Origin: Methanosarcinales archaeon
GTDB lineage: Archaea > Halobacteriota > Methanosarcinia > Methanosarcinales > Methanogasteraceae
Reading direction: 5' to 3'
Assembly: GCA_030672345.1 (NCBI GenBank)
Contig: DAOVGO010000091.1
Location: forward strand, 1 to 18,907
DNA length: 18,907 nucleotides
Under the pieces are notes generated by a model. The model had not been told where the DNA came from. It ran no database searches and saw only the letters and a list, made by a program, of their open reading frames with translations. Of the stretch, positions 7,930 through 15,292 are shown piece by piece (position 1 is the first letter of the stretch; every line of letters starts with the position of its first letter). A program made the translations under genes and the position numbers.

Positions 7930-7942
7930 TATTTATTTATGC
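7930..7942 (-). promoter_or_regulatory. Possible promoter of the toxin-antitoxin pair
   Basis: ATAAATAAATAA on the minus strand, upstream of SD AGGTGA. It is rather close to the start for a TATA box that must leave room for the SD, so the true box may lie further up in the AT-rich 7943-8074 stretch, which holds no gene. Weak call. Confidence 0.25.
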
Positions 7943-8074
7943 TGCCTTAAATCATATCAGTTATTTGGGATTTGGCGTATCAAACTTATAATCAACAGAA
8001 TTTGATGAGATTCTAAGCACGAAATTCTTATCTTTGCCATGTTATACCCTCAAGAATATAAAAGATCCAAATTT

Positions 8075-10051
8075 TCATGCAGATGCCCCGAGCAATGTCA
8101 AAATCGTGGATACCATTGGTTTAAGAACCTCTAAATCTTTGGCAAATTCTGTCCCTTGATGGAAGGCATCTTTAACATTTTTCACAAATCCAATTACTTC
8201 ATCCTTCGAGGCTTCGCCTGCTTCAAGCTTGTTAATCTTTGTTTTTTCATAAAAATCAGGATCTAATGCCTCAATTTGCATCAACAACCCTGCAATCATT
8301 TGTGAAACACCAGCATCAACACCGGTCACGATGACCACTGGAGCAGTTCTAACCTTTTCAAGCGTCCGAACTTTCGCCTGTTCTTCTCGAAGTTTCGCTG
8401 CGACGTTCTTAAGTTGTTTTTTAGCTTCATCGCGCTCTTGTTTAATTTTTCCCACTGAAATTGCTTTATCGATTAAATCCGAATCCGTTAGGATTTCTGT
8501 AGAAATTTCCGAGATTTTTCCACTCTTATTTTCTATCAGCGCTTTCTCTAAATTATATTTAAGTGGTGAAATAGTAAAAATATGGAGGATGGTGTCGATA
8601 TCTTCCTGATTTAAGCCAATCTCGTATGTAATAAGAGTTGCATACTGTTCCAATGTAAGGGTACTTCGAGGGAAGATCATATGTTCCATCAAAGCTTTCA
8701 CAATATCCTCTCGTCTCTTATCATCAAATTCGACGTTGCTGAAAACAAGCAATGTATTAAGCCAATAACGAGGGTGAATTGAGTACCCATAAGGAAATCT
8801 AAAGCGATCAACAACGTATTTGTTGACAAGATTAAGGGCATTATCAAAACTTAAAATCCAAGGGCTGTCGAAAGCCCGTGGTTGTTCTGTATTTCTAAAA
8901 TAAGTTAACAACTCAAACAAATAGAGATCATGTTCCAATGCTTTACTTTCTCGCTCTTTTCCCATTGTTTGAAGCATCACAGGGTAGATCTGCCCGATGT
9001 ATTCCATAACTTCTTTATTTGGATCGATATCCAGAACTTCCAAAGAATCAATACCATATTTAATCTTAATAAAATCCTTATAATTGGACATTTCTGTATG
9101 ATAATCAGACCAGTTGCGGTCATCGCGCTTTATGAAATCGAGTATTAATTGATTGCCGGTTGGGTCCGAAGGTTTAGAACGACTAGCTTTCATCATATAG
9201 TCGGCTGATTGCAATAATCCAATGTATTCTGATGCGGTAAGACGTGTATAGCAAACATCGAATCCAATTTTTCGTGAGAGTTCAATTGCTGACTTCGCAA
9301 GACTGTGAGTTGCATCGGTTTTGCACATTAAAGAAATGATCGTGTTTGTATCGAGTATGAGCAATCCACCTTCCCCAATATTGCAAGTCTCTCTGGTCAG
9401 AATCTTACCGCGTTTTAACAGATCGTATGCAATTGTACCGCGATAAGCGTGGAATAGAAAGTCAGTAATATTCTTTTCTCCGCTTCCAAGATATTTGAAA
9501 AATGGAGAAAGAAATTTTTGTTGAGGATCGATACCTTCAGATTTTACGATCTGTTCAAAACGTGTTTTTGTTTCATCTTGGTTTAAAACATCGATTTGAA
9601 TCTCATTAACTTCCTGTTGCTCTGAAAATACGTGAACAATCTGCCACATACATTCTATAAAAGCATCTTTAAAATTTTTATTGAGATATGGGTCAAAATC
9701 TTTTATTTCTGCTTTTAAAACTTCTACAAAATTCCTGTAACAGCTATCGAGAAGTGATGAGATGGATTCTCGTTCAGGCTTCTTCAGTAGTTCATATTCA
9801 CCTCGGGTAGTTCGTTTTAAGAACTCTCCTTTTATGAGACCTTCGAGTATTTTAGCAAGCAATTCATCTGGGAATTCCTCGAATTTAAAATCCTCGATTA
9901 TTTCCCTTTTCAAATTTTCAAGGCTTACGCGGTCAGTATTTTCTTTTTTGAACAAAATTTTTTTAACCATTAACTCATGCAACTCATAACGATCATCAAT
10001 CAGATCCCCACGAACCAGTGGAAATACTTCGATAAGTTCTTTGGTTGCCAT
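8075..10051 (-). CDS. Large multidomain protein with a central PIN-like nuclease domain
   Basis: I do not recognise this 658-residue protein by name. Residues are numbered from GTG 10060. The N-terminal ~95 residues look like a winged-helix fold, ending in a GEYELLKK wing. Residues 233-410 carry a PIN-type acidic set: D237 (LILDTNT), E278 (TASEY), D378 (LEHDLYLFELL) and D405 (ILSFDNAL). There is an insert of about 90 residues between the second and third. An all-helical region follows, then a charged coiled coil (538-570) and a small C-terminal domain starting APVVIVTGVDAGVSQMIAG and ending in a hydrophobic helix. SD AAGGTG with 6-nt spacing favours ATG 10051 over the GTG. It is AT-rich relative to its flanks. 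Together with the adjacent VapBC pair this suggests an acquired RNA-cleaving stress or defence effector; that role is inference. Confidence 0.75.
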   Translation of the reverse strand: MATKELIEVFPLVRGDLIDDRYELHELMVKKILFKKENTDRVSLENLKREIIEDFKFEEFPDELLAKILEGLIKGEFLKRTTRGEYELLKKPERESISSLLDSCYRNFVEVLKAEIKDFDPYLNKNFKDAFIECMWQIVHVFSEQQEVNEIQIDVLNQDETKTRFEQIVKSEGIDPQQKFLSPFFKYLGSGEKNITDFLFHAYRGTIAYDLLKRGKILTRETCNIGEGGLLILDTNTIISLMCKTDATHSLAKSAIELSRKIGFDVCYTRLTASEYIGLLQSADYMMKASRSKPSDPTGNQLILDFIKRDDRNWSDYHTEMSNYKDFIKIKYGIDSLEVLDIDPNKEVMEYIGQIYPVMLQTMGKERESKALEHDLYLFELLTYFRNTEQPRAFDSPWILSFDNALNLVNKYVVDRFRFPYGYSIHPRYWLNTLLVFSNVEFDDKRREDIVKALMEHMIFPRSTLTLEQYATLITYEIGLNQEDIDTILHIFTISPLKYNLEKALIENKSGKISEISTEILTDSDLIDKAISVGKIKQERDEAKKQLKNVAAKLREEQAKVRTLEKVRTAPVVIVTGVDAGVSQMIAGLLMQIEALDPDFYEKTKINKLEAGEASKDEVIGFVKNVKDAFHQGTEFAKDLEVLKPMVSTILTLLGASA

Positions 10052-10095
10052 AATCGACACCTTCTACTTCAGCACCGGTTATCATTTACACTTTT

Positions 10096-10107
10096 GATTA
10101 TATAATC
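10096..10107 (-). promoter_or_regulatory. TATA box of the large PIN-protein gene
   Basis: GATTATATAATC is a perfect 12-bp palindrome centred at about 10101. Transcription would start near 10075, leaving a leader of about 24 nt that contains the AAGGTG SD. It has the same palindromic form as the element before the zinc-ribbon gene. Confidence 0.5.
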
Positions 10108-10165
10108 CTAATCCAAAAGCAAGGTGAAAGTGGAACCATCACGAAAACCAATATCCCAGTAATGC

Positions 10166-10376
10166 GCACGGATATTTTATCGAAAACAGCATCAACATCG
10201 GTATTCCGCTTCTCGCTGTCGATTTCGAGAATGGGAGGATTATGAATACGAATACCAAGAGTGCGTACACCTTTCCGCCACTACCTGATTTCCTGATGAA
10301 ACTGCTTGATGTGGGACTTATTGAGAATACGAAGAGGAAACTTGGGGGAAACGGTCAGGTGAAGCCAGATATGTGA
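10166..10376 (+). pseudogene. Truncated leuD-like remnant
   Basis: It encodes the end of a LeuD-like protein: an ARIF-YR-N-SINIGIPLL stretch broken by one extra A, then VDFENGRIMNTNTK... to KRKL, and a new tail GGNGQVKPDM before TGA. The first ~55 bp have diverged from leuD (IPLL for LPLV, 12 codons missing), while the last ~124 bp are almost identical to leuD. This mosaic fits either an old paralogue partly overwritten by recombination with leuD, or a displaced 3' end left by insertion of the island. There is no start, no SREHA active-site segment and no possible function. Confidence 0.85.
10221..10344 (+). repeat. Direct repeat L, copy 2
   Basis: Partner of 7141-7264, 122 of 124 positions identical, same orientation. 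Recombination between the two would remove 3,080 bp: the toxin-antitoxin pair and the large PIN protein, leaving one leuD with this copy's 3' tail. Confidence 0.95.
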
Positions 10377-10576
10377 GATTCGTCCGGGGTGTGTGCATTC
10401 ATGCCCGTGTTTCTGTGATCTGCGATCTGCGGAATCATACGAAAGACACGAATGGCATAAATCCGGATATGAAACCTCGCCTGAAACGATTCCGGGTTGA
10501 TGGCTATGGGACACTATGTTTAGACGGCGTCGGGTTGATGTGCAAAGGTTTTTGTACGTTGCAAGAGTAGATACGA
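10377..10576. other. Gene-free stretch between two remnants
   Basis: About 200 bp with no credible coding frame, RNA gene or repeat beyond a small echo (GATCTGCGATCTGCGG). It may contain the eroded promoter of the KaiC remnant that follows. Confidence 0.4.
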
Positions 10577-11169
10577 ATGGGGATTGTGGGCAGAACAGAC
10601 ACGATCGTAATGCCGACAGGAATCGCATCGCTCGACACCGTACTGAAAGGTGGCATTCCAACAGGCTCTTTCATCCTGCTACTTGGAGAGATCGGTGCGG
10701 GGCACACCGAGTTTGCGCACACTTCTATGCTCTCCCTACTGAAACTGAAAGAAAACGGACATTTTTGTTCAAGTCATTCGGTGCAAAAAGATTCGTATTT
10801 GATTCGATAACCCTTTTTGAGATGCTGTTCAGTAGTGAAAGTGAACGGAGGCTGCTTGTATATGAACTTACCAATTCAATAAAAGATAGTGGTGCAACAG
10901 CCCTGATCACAGCGGAGGCTGACAAAAACAATCCGTACGCGTCGCGATTTGGACTGATAGAATACATGTCCGATGGTGTGATAATTCTGAATTTTGTTCG
11001 ACCGGAGGGTAGGATATCCGCCGTTTTATCGCTCGAGATCGTGAAAATGCGGAAAACAAAGCATTCGAGAGAGAGTCTGACATACGAAATAACAGAGAGT
11101 GGGGTCGGGCTTTACCAATCACACAACGATTTCGGACGAGATGTCCCTTCGCGCGTTATTTCCCCATAA
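10577..11169 (+). pseudogene. Collapsed KaiC-like A-B cassette (5' of A joined to 3' of B)
   Basis: The first ~60 codons (GIASLDTVLKGGIPTGS...LLGEIGAGHTEFAHTS) match the N-terminus of the intact A protein (12453-13304), including its lack of a P-loop lysine. After about 10755 the homology jumps frame and continues as FKSFGAKRFVFDSITLFEM... to YEITESGVGLY, matching B (11727-12446) from about its residue 106 to near its end. About 0.9 kb, the rest of A and the first part of B, is missing, and the junction is frameshifted. The order A then B is kept, so this was once a second copy of the same two-gene unit, now inverted relative to the intact one. The 3' end runs into the repeat at 11158. Not functional. 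Confidence 0.85.
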
Positions 11170-11410
11170 TATCCTGCATCCTCTTTGCAAGCATCAGGAT
11201 TCCGATGGCAACGATCCCCATCCCGAGATTTCTGAGCATGCCTGCATACGGAATCTCTGCAAGCGCGATCAGTATGTATACAGCAGGCATCTGCACCCTC
11301 TCCATGCCATGCTCCCTGAACGCGTCCTCAACCACGCCAAGCGCACTTCGCAGGTCCAGCAGTTCTCTCACGTCGTCTTCAGTCAGATACAGTAGCTCCA
11401 TGTGGGTCAT
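11156..11410 (-). pseudogene. Chimeric ORF: ornithine-cyclodeaminase-like start fused to a membrane-protein end
   Basis: The first ~42 residues (MELLYLTEDDVRELLDLRSALGV from ATG 11401, or from ATG 11410 with MTH in front) read like the N-terminus of the ornithine cyclodeaminase/alanine dehydrogenase/mu-crystallin family, up to RVQMP. The frame then continues as AVYILIALAEIPYAGMLRN... to the end, identical but for one residue to the C-terminal half of the 93-residue membrane protein at 18460-18741. The join falls where both parents plausibly have a VYI/VYL, so short homology may have driven it. An intact-looking AT-rich promoter (11415-11450) lies upstream. It has no catalytic domain; if translated, it would be a novel short two-part protein. 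Confidence 0.75.
11158..11284 (+). repeat. Direct repeat M, copy 1
   Basis: 127 bp matching 18462-18588 with three differences, offset 7,304 bp, same orientation. The sequence is the 3' half of the small membrane-protein gene (which reads on the minus strand). Between the copies lie the intact KaiC-like pair and the whole pilus operon. Confidence 0.95.
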
Positions 11411-11477
11411 TGTTGCGGCGGAAGATGATAATTATTCCGTTAAGATTTTATCCGGTGTTTTAGTCCGACCCGAAATC

Positions 11478-11684
11478 TCAACGGGTGCGTTGGTGGATTT
11501 TTGGAAACTGGATCTTCTCATCAAGCCGCTGCAAAACGTTCTTGCACACCCCTTCCACAAACTTGATGCTCCCGGCAACGAGATGCCCGCCGCCATTCAC
11601 GCCCGCGCCTGCAAGTTCGTCGTGCAGTTCCCAAACCATACCGTCGCAACGCATCAAAAAACCCGGGCAGGGATTGAAACCCAT
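11478..11684 (-). pseudogene. DHHA1-like C-terminal remnant
   Basis: A 68-codon frame whose middle reads WELHDELAGAGVNGGGHLVAG followed by SIKFVEGVCKNVLQRLDEKI. The GGGH-x-x-AG signature and following helix are what closes DHH/DHHA1 phosphoesterases (RecJ- or NrnA-like archaeal proteins). The DHH catalytic domain that should precede it is absent; upstream lies the 3' end of the intact KaiC B gene. I take it as the last piece of a deleted gene. It could be chance similarity, as the match is short. Confidence 0.4.
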
Positions 11685-11726
11685 ATAGGATGGAGTACAC
11701 GAAAAATTCGGGGTGTGCCAGCCAAA

Positions 11727-12446
11727 TCATTCCATCGCGACCGGATAGTCCGGCACAGGCGAGAAGACCGCCGATCCAACGTGCACAACGATCCCGTCTT
11801 CTGTGATATTGTATGGTTTGATTTCGCGGGAGTGCTCCAGACGCCTCATCTTCGAGACCTCGATGACGGTGGTTGTGGCATGGAGGTCACCAGCTCTCAC
11901 GTGCCTCATCGAGATCACGCCGTCTGATATGTACTCAACCAACCCGTTTTTTGAACTGTATGGCTGCTCTTTGTCGGTTTCAGACGTGAATAAAGCGGTT
12001 ATCCCGCTTTCCTTCACTATATGTGCAAAATTGAAGAGATGGTTACGTCTCTCGGTATCGGTATCGAGTATCATCTCGTATAGTGTTATCGGGTCGACCA
12101 CCAGTCTCTCAGCGTTGAACGTTTTGAAAAGGTCTGGCAGTTCATTTTCTATCCGTTCGATCGTTGATTTGATGTTCAATGCACCCAATTTGATCAGAAT
12201 CAGTTTTTCGTCTTCGATATATCTTGTAAAATCCCATCCGAACATTCCGGCAGTTTCAATAAGTTCTTTCTCATCCTCTTCCAAACTTATGTAGATGCAA
12301 TTACTGCCGTGGGAGATCCCCGCGTATGTGAACTGGAGCGCAAGCGTCGTTTTTCCGGTTCCAAACGAGCCAAGCACAGTCACGATATGTCCTTCCGGTA
12401 TGCCACCATTCAGCATCATATCCAGCCCTGCTACGCCAGTATTCAA
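11727..12446 (-). CDS. KaiC-like RecA-superfamily ATPase, active member (B)
   Basis: One RecA/KaiC ATPase domain of 239 residues. Walker A is G26-SFGTG-K32-T; the acidic pair E56-E57 in SLEED fits the catalytic glutamates of KaiC; Walker B is RLVVD118. The tail (EVSKMRRLEHSREIKPYNITEDGIVVH) is typical of archaeal KaiC/RAD55-like proteins. Such proteins are ATP-dependent switches, FlaH of the archaellum being the best-known relative. The only start is a TTG (12444-12446) six nucleotides past the TAG stop of A and in the same frame, with no SD, so B is made by coupled re-initiation, by reading through TAG, or from an unseen start. Located next to a divergent pilus operon. The 3' end (SPVPDYPVAME) is at 11727. 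Confidence 0.85.
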   Translation of the reverse strand: MNTGVAGLDMMLNGGIPEGHIVTVLGSFGTGKTTLALQFTYAGISHGSNCIYISLEEDEKELIETAGMFGWDFTRYIEDEKLILIKLGALNIKSTIERIENELPDLFKTFNAERLVVDPITLYEMILDTDTERRNHLFNFAHIVKESGITALFTSETDKEQPYSSKNGLVEYISDGVISMRHVRAGDLHATTTVIEVSKMRRLEHSREIKPYNITEDGIVVHVGSAVFSPVPDYPVAME

Positions 12447-12452
12447 CAGTTC

Positions 12453-13304
12453 CTAATACCCTCCACAAACCCTCTTTACGTTTGATACTTCAAAACCTTT
12501 TTGGATGCCGATCTGCGTCTCGAAATTGACGATATTGTCCTGATCCAGCAGCGGCAAAACCCCTCTGAACTTTTTCATGTGCATGAAACGCTGCCGTTTC
12601 GCCGAACCGAGTTTGCCCCACTCGAAGACGAGCACCCCATCCGCGCATTCAGCGAGTTCTTCCTGCTTGTTCCTGTCGATTATATTATCTCCGAGTATCG
12701 CATAAACTATACCGTTCCATCTCTTCGAGATTCTCTGTAGTCCGCGCAGGAACATGATCAAATCCTTCCATTCAAGATTCTCCAGACAATACTGGGCAAG
12801 CGCGGTCAGTGAGTCGATGATGACAATACTGTCCTTGGCGTTTTCATCAAGATACTTAATCAGCGTCTTGATGAGGTTTGCATCTCCGTTCCACTTCAAG
12901 GAATTGAGTGAGATGTCATTTCCTGTGGTCCATGACAACGGAACGGATGATCTGGCAAAGTATGCACCTGAAAAATCCTTAAACTCCATGTGAGTTCTCA
13001 ATATGTCGCAATACTCCGGGAAAGAGTGTGCCAGTTCGGTCAGAACGTCCTCTCTGGATCTTGTAAATGAGATGTAACATATTTTGTTTGGTATGGTAGA
13101 TCCGTTTGAGTTGTTCCCGTCCTCTGCCGTTTGATGTGATAATAGTCCTGCGGCAGATGTGTACACAAACTCAACGTCGCCTGCCCCTAACTCGCCAAGC
13201 AGCATGACCAGCGAACCTGCTGGAAATCCGCCATCTATCGCAGTATCCAGTGAATCAATCCCGGATGGGATTTTCTTAAGTGTTGTAGACATGTTCGATA
13301 TCAT
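12453..13304 (-). CDS. KaiC-like RecA-superfamily protein lacking the P-loop lysine (A)
   Basis: One KaiC-like domain, 283 residues. The P-loop reads G37-ELGAG-D43-VE, with D where the ATP-binding lysine belongs; Walker B (SIVIID164) is kept. The collapsed second copy at 10577 also lacks the lysine, so the change is old and probably functional: a pseudo-ATPase that pairs with B, or a weak nucleotide sensor. The C-terminus (FRGVLPLL...GFEVSNVKRV) is the natural end of the HTR-like/KaiC-type proteins of haloarchaea and relatives, so A is complete. ATG 13304 has a G-rich site (GGGGGC, 6-nt spacing); ATG 13292 is an alternative. The stop is TAG, with B continuing in frame six nucleotides later. 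Divergent from the pilus ATPase gene. Confidence 0.85.
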   Translation of the reverse strand: MISNMSTTLKKIPSGIDSLDTAIDGGFPAGSLVMLLGELGAGDVEFVYTSAAGLLSHQTAEDGNNSNGSTIPNKICYISFTRSREDVLTELAHSFPEYCDILRTHMEFKDFSGAYFARSSVPLSWTTGNDISLNSLKWNGDANLIKTLIKYLDENAKDSIVIIDSLTALAQYCLENLEWKDLIMFLRGLQRISKRWNGIVYAILGDNIIDRNKQEELAECADGVLVFEWGKLGSAKRQRFMHMKKFRGVLPLLDQDNIVNFETQIGIQKGFEVSNVKRVCGGY

Positions 13305-13348
13305 TCTATTGCCCCCTTTGCTGTATAATATTATATAGGTATTGCATG

Positions 13349-13358
13349 GTATATAAAG
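13349..13358 (-). promoter_or_regulatory. TATA box of the KaiC-like A-B unit
   Basis: Reads CTTTATATAC on the minus strand, a near-consensus archaeal box. Transcription would start near 13328, giving a ~24-nt leader with the G-rich SD at 13311-13316 before ATG 13304. A second AT run (TATAATATTATATA, 13324-13337) lies closer and could serve a shorter leader. 13305-13464 is the shared control region with the divergent pilus operon. Confidence 0.55.
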
Positions 13359-13464
13359 TTGCCGGTTTATCTTGAATTCTCATGAAATCATAGCAAATTA
13401 GTATAACCACTCCCGACGGTCCGGAAATCAGATACCCCGCACGCGCTTTTCCCGAGAAGAGAAA

Positions 13465-13474
13465 CACATATATG
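13465..13474 (+). promoter_or_regulatory. TATA box of the pilus operon
   Basis: CACATATATG, predicting a transcript start near 13494. The first in-frame ATG of the ATPase gene (13472) lies inside this element, which argues that translation starts downstream instead. Confidence 0.45.
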
Positions 13475-13555
13475 CTGCCACGCCGAATAATTCAATGGAG
13501 ATGCCCGATCAAAGTTAGTTATGTGGCTACATGGGCACCTGTTGGGGGGGAAAAC

Positions 13556-15292
13556 GTGCCGGATGATCTTGGAACCTCGGATTATACAGAACCGATTGTA
13601 GAATGGGACGTAGGCAGCATCGGGGGAGTACAACCTGATACGGAAGAGCCACTCAATGGAAACGGGCGTAAACGCACAGAATTGTTGAAAGAGAAGATTA
13701 AAGAAGAATATGCAGACATAAAAGACTATCTTAAGATATTGTTCAGAAAGAAATTAATTTTAGAACCTTACAGCGCGGAAGAATTCGGTCCACTCGTGAC
13801 ATTCGATGGTATGGAGGGCTACAGCGAGGTGGAACGTTACTGGGTCAACGAACCTTATGCATTCATATCAATACTACGTCACGACCAGAGCCACGATCAC
13901 CTCTATTTTGTTGCCGAACCCGAGCTATCGATGTTTGAACGGATGCTGCTTGAGACCGTTTATGAGAACATCCTTGATACACTGACACTGTACGACACAT
14001 CAGATCAGGTTAGAAGCGATATTTTAGAGGAGAAGACGCTCGAACTCATCGACGGATACTCTGTGGATGTGAGTATGCTTTCATTGCATAAAATTCTTTA
14101 TTATATTAAAAGAGATTATCTCGGCTACGAGCGGGTCGATGCCCTGATGAAGGACCCACACATCGAAGATATATCCTGCGACGGGTTGGGTGTGCCTGTC
14201 TTCCTATACCACCGGAGCTACCAGAACATACCGACAAATCTCATGTTCGATGGCGATAGGCTCGATATATTCATACAGAGACTTGCCCAGGAGTGTGGCA
14301 AACAGATATCCATAGGCGAGCCGCTGCTGAATTCCACGCTCTCAGACGGCTCCAGGCTGAATGCAACGCTCGGGCAGGAGATCACCTTCCGGGGCGGTTC
14401 GTTTACCATACGAAAGTTCCGGGATCAGGCATTCACTCCTGCCAACCTGATCAGAAACGGTACGTTCTCTTATGAGATGCTTGCATACCTCTGGCTTGCG
14501 GTCGAGAATAACAAGAGCATGATCTTTGCAGGCTCAACCGCGGCAGGAAAGACGTCGAGCCTGAATGCGGTATCCCTGTTCATCCCGCCGATGGCAAAGA
14601 TCGTCAGCATCGAGGATACACATGAACTGGTGCTGCACCACGCAAACTGGATCGGCAGCGTCACGCGTGAATCGTTCTCAAAGACCGCGAATGTGCGTGA
14701 CATCGACATGTTCGAACTGCTTAGGCAGGCGCTGCGCCAGCGCCCCGAATTCATACTCGTGGGCGAGATTAGAGGGCGGGAGGCTCTGACACTATTCCAG
14801 GCAATGTCCACCGGACATACGACATACTCCACGATGCATGCCGATTCCGTACATACGGTGATCAGCCGGCTCGAAGGCGAGCCGATAAACGTTCCAAGGG
14901 TGATGATTCAGGCGCTTGATATCCTCTGCATCCAGACACTGGCACATGTTGGTGGGGAGAGGGTTCGCCGCGTGGATATGCTGGTGGAGTTTATGGGGCT
15001 TGATCCACAGACCGGGGATTTAAGATTCAATGATCTCTACTGGTGGGATCCGAAGACTGATGTATTCAAGGGGGGTGGCAGTTCGTCAGTGTTAAGCGCA
15101 ATCGGGACAAGGCGCGGATGGGACGAGAAGAGACTGCGATTTGAGATCGAGAACCGGGAGAAGATCCTTAGGTACATGGTTGACCGGGATCTGGATGAGT
15201 ACGATATCGTTTCGCTCATACAGAGATACTACACCGATCCGGAGAGTGTCATGGACAGGGTGAATGCGGGGATATATGAATCTGATTTATAA
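13556..15292 (+). CDS. Type IV pilus/archaellum-type secretion ATPase (FlaI/PilB family)
   Basis: Cytoplasmic hexameric motor that drives pilin assembly at the membrane platform. Numbered from GTG 13556 (578 residues): Walker A G326-STAAG-K332-T; Asp box S-I-E353-D354-T; Walker B ILVGE404IRG; His box GH421TTYSTMHAD. The long acidic N-terminal domain is typical of FlaI-like proteins. The frame is open from ATG 13472, but that codon lies in the TATA element and the first 28 residues look non-protein-like; GTG 13556 has a G7 tract five bases upstream that could act as SD, similar to the G-run before gene A. The start stays uncertain. The next gene overlaps its end by 29 nt, so motor and platform are co-translated. 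Confidence 0.92.
   Translation: MPDDLGTSDYTEPIVEWDVGSIGGVQPDTEEPLNGNGRKRTELLKEKIKEEYADIKDYLKILFRKKLILEPYSAEEFGPLVTFDGMEGYSEVERYWVNEPYAFISILRHDQSHDHLYFVAEPELSMFERMLLETVYENILDTLTLYDTSDQVRSDILEEKTLELIDGYSVDVSMLSLHKILYYIKRDYLGYERVDALMKDPHIEDISCDGLGVPVFLYHRSYQNIPTNLMFDGDRLDIFIQRLAQECGKQISIGEPLLNSTLSDGSRLNATLGQEITFRGGSFTIRKFRDQAFTPANLIRNGTFSYEMLAYLWLAVENNKSMIFAGSTAAGKTSSLNAVSLFIPPMAKIVSIEDTHELVLHHANWIGSVTRESFSKTANVRDIDMFELLRQALRQRPEFILVGEIRGREALTLFQAMSTGHTTYSTMHADSVHTVISRLEGEPINVPRVMIQALDILCIQTLAHVGGERVRRVDMLVEFMGLDPQTGDLRFNDLYWWDPKTDVFKGGGSSSVLSAIGTRRGWDEKRLRFEIENREKILRYMVDRDLDEYDIVSLIQRYYTDPESVMDRVNAGIYESDL

Noticed and set aside
10052..10060. GTG start for the large PIN protein
   Set aside because: Same logic: the GTG lies in AAGGTG, which is correctly spaced for ATG 10051.
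7265..10220. Insertion sequence or transposon
   Set aside because: No transposase or integrase and no terminal inverted repeats; the flanking repeats are gene ends.
10516..10755. Upstream part of a 217-codon plus-strand frame as a gene
   Set aside because: Only its second half is KaiC-like; the first half is out-of-frame sequence over the A-like remnant.
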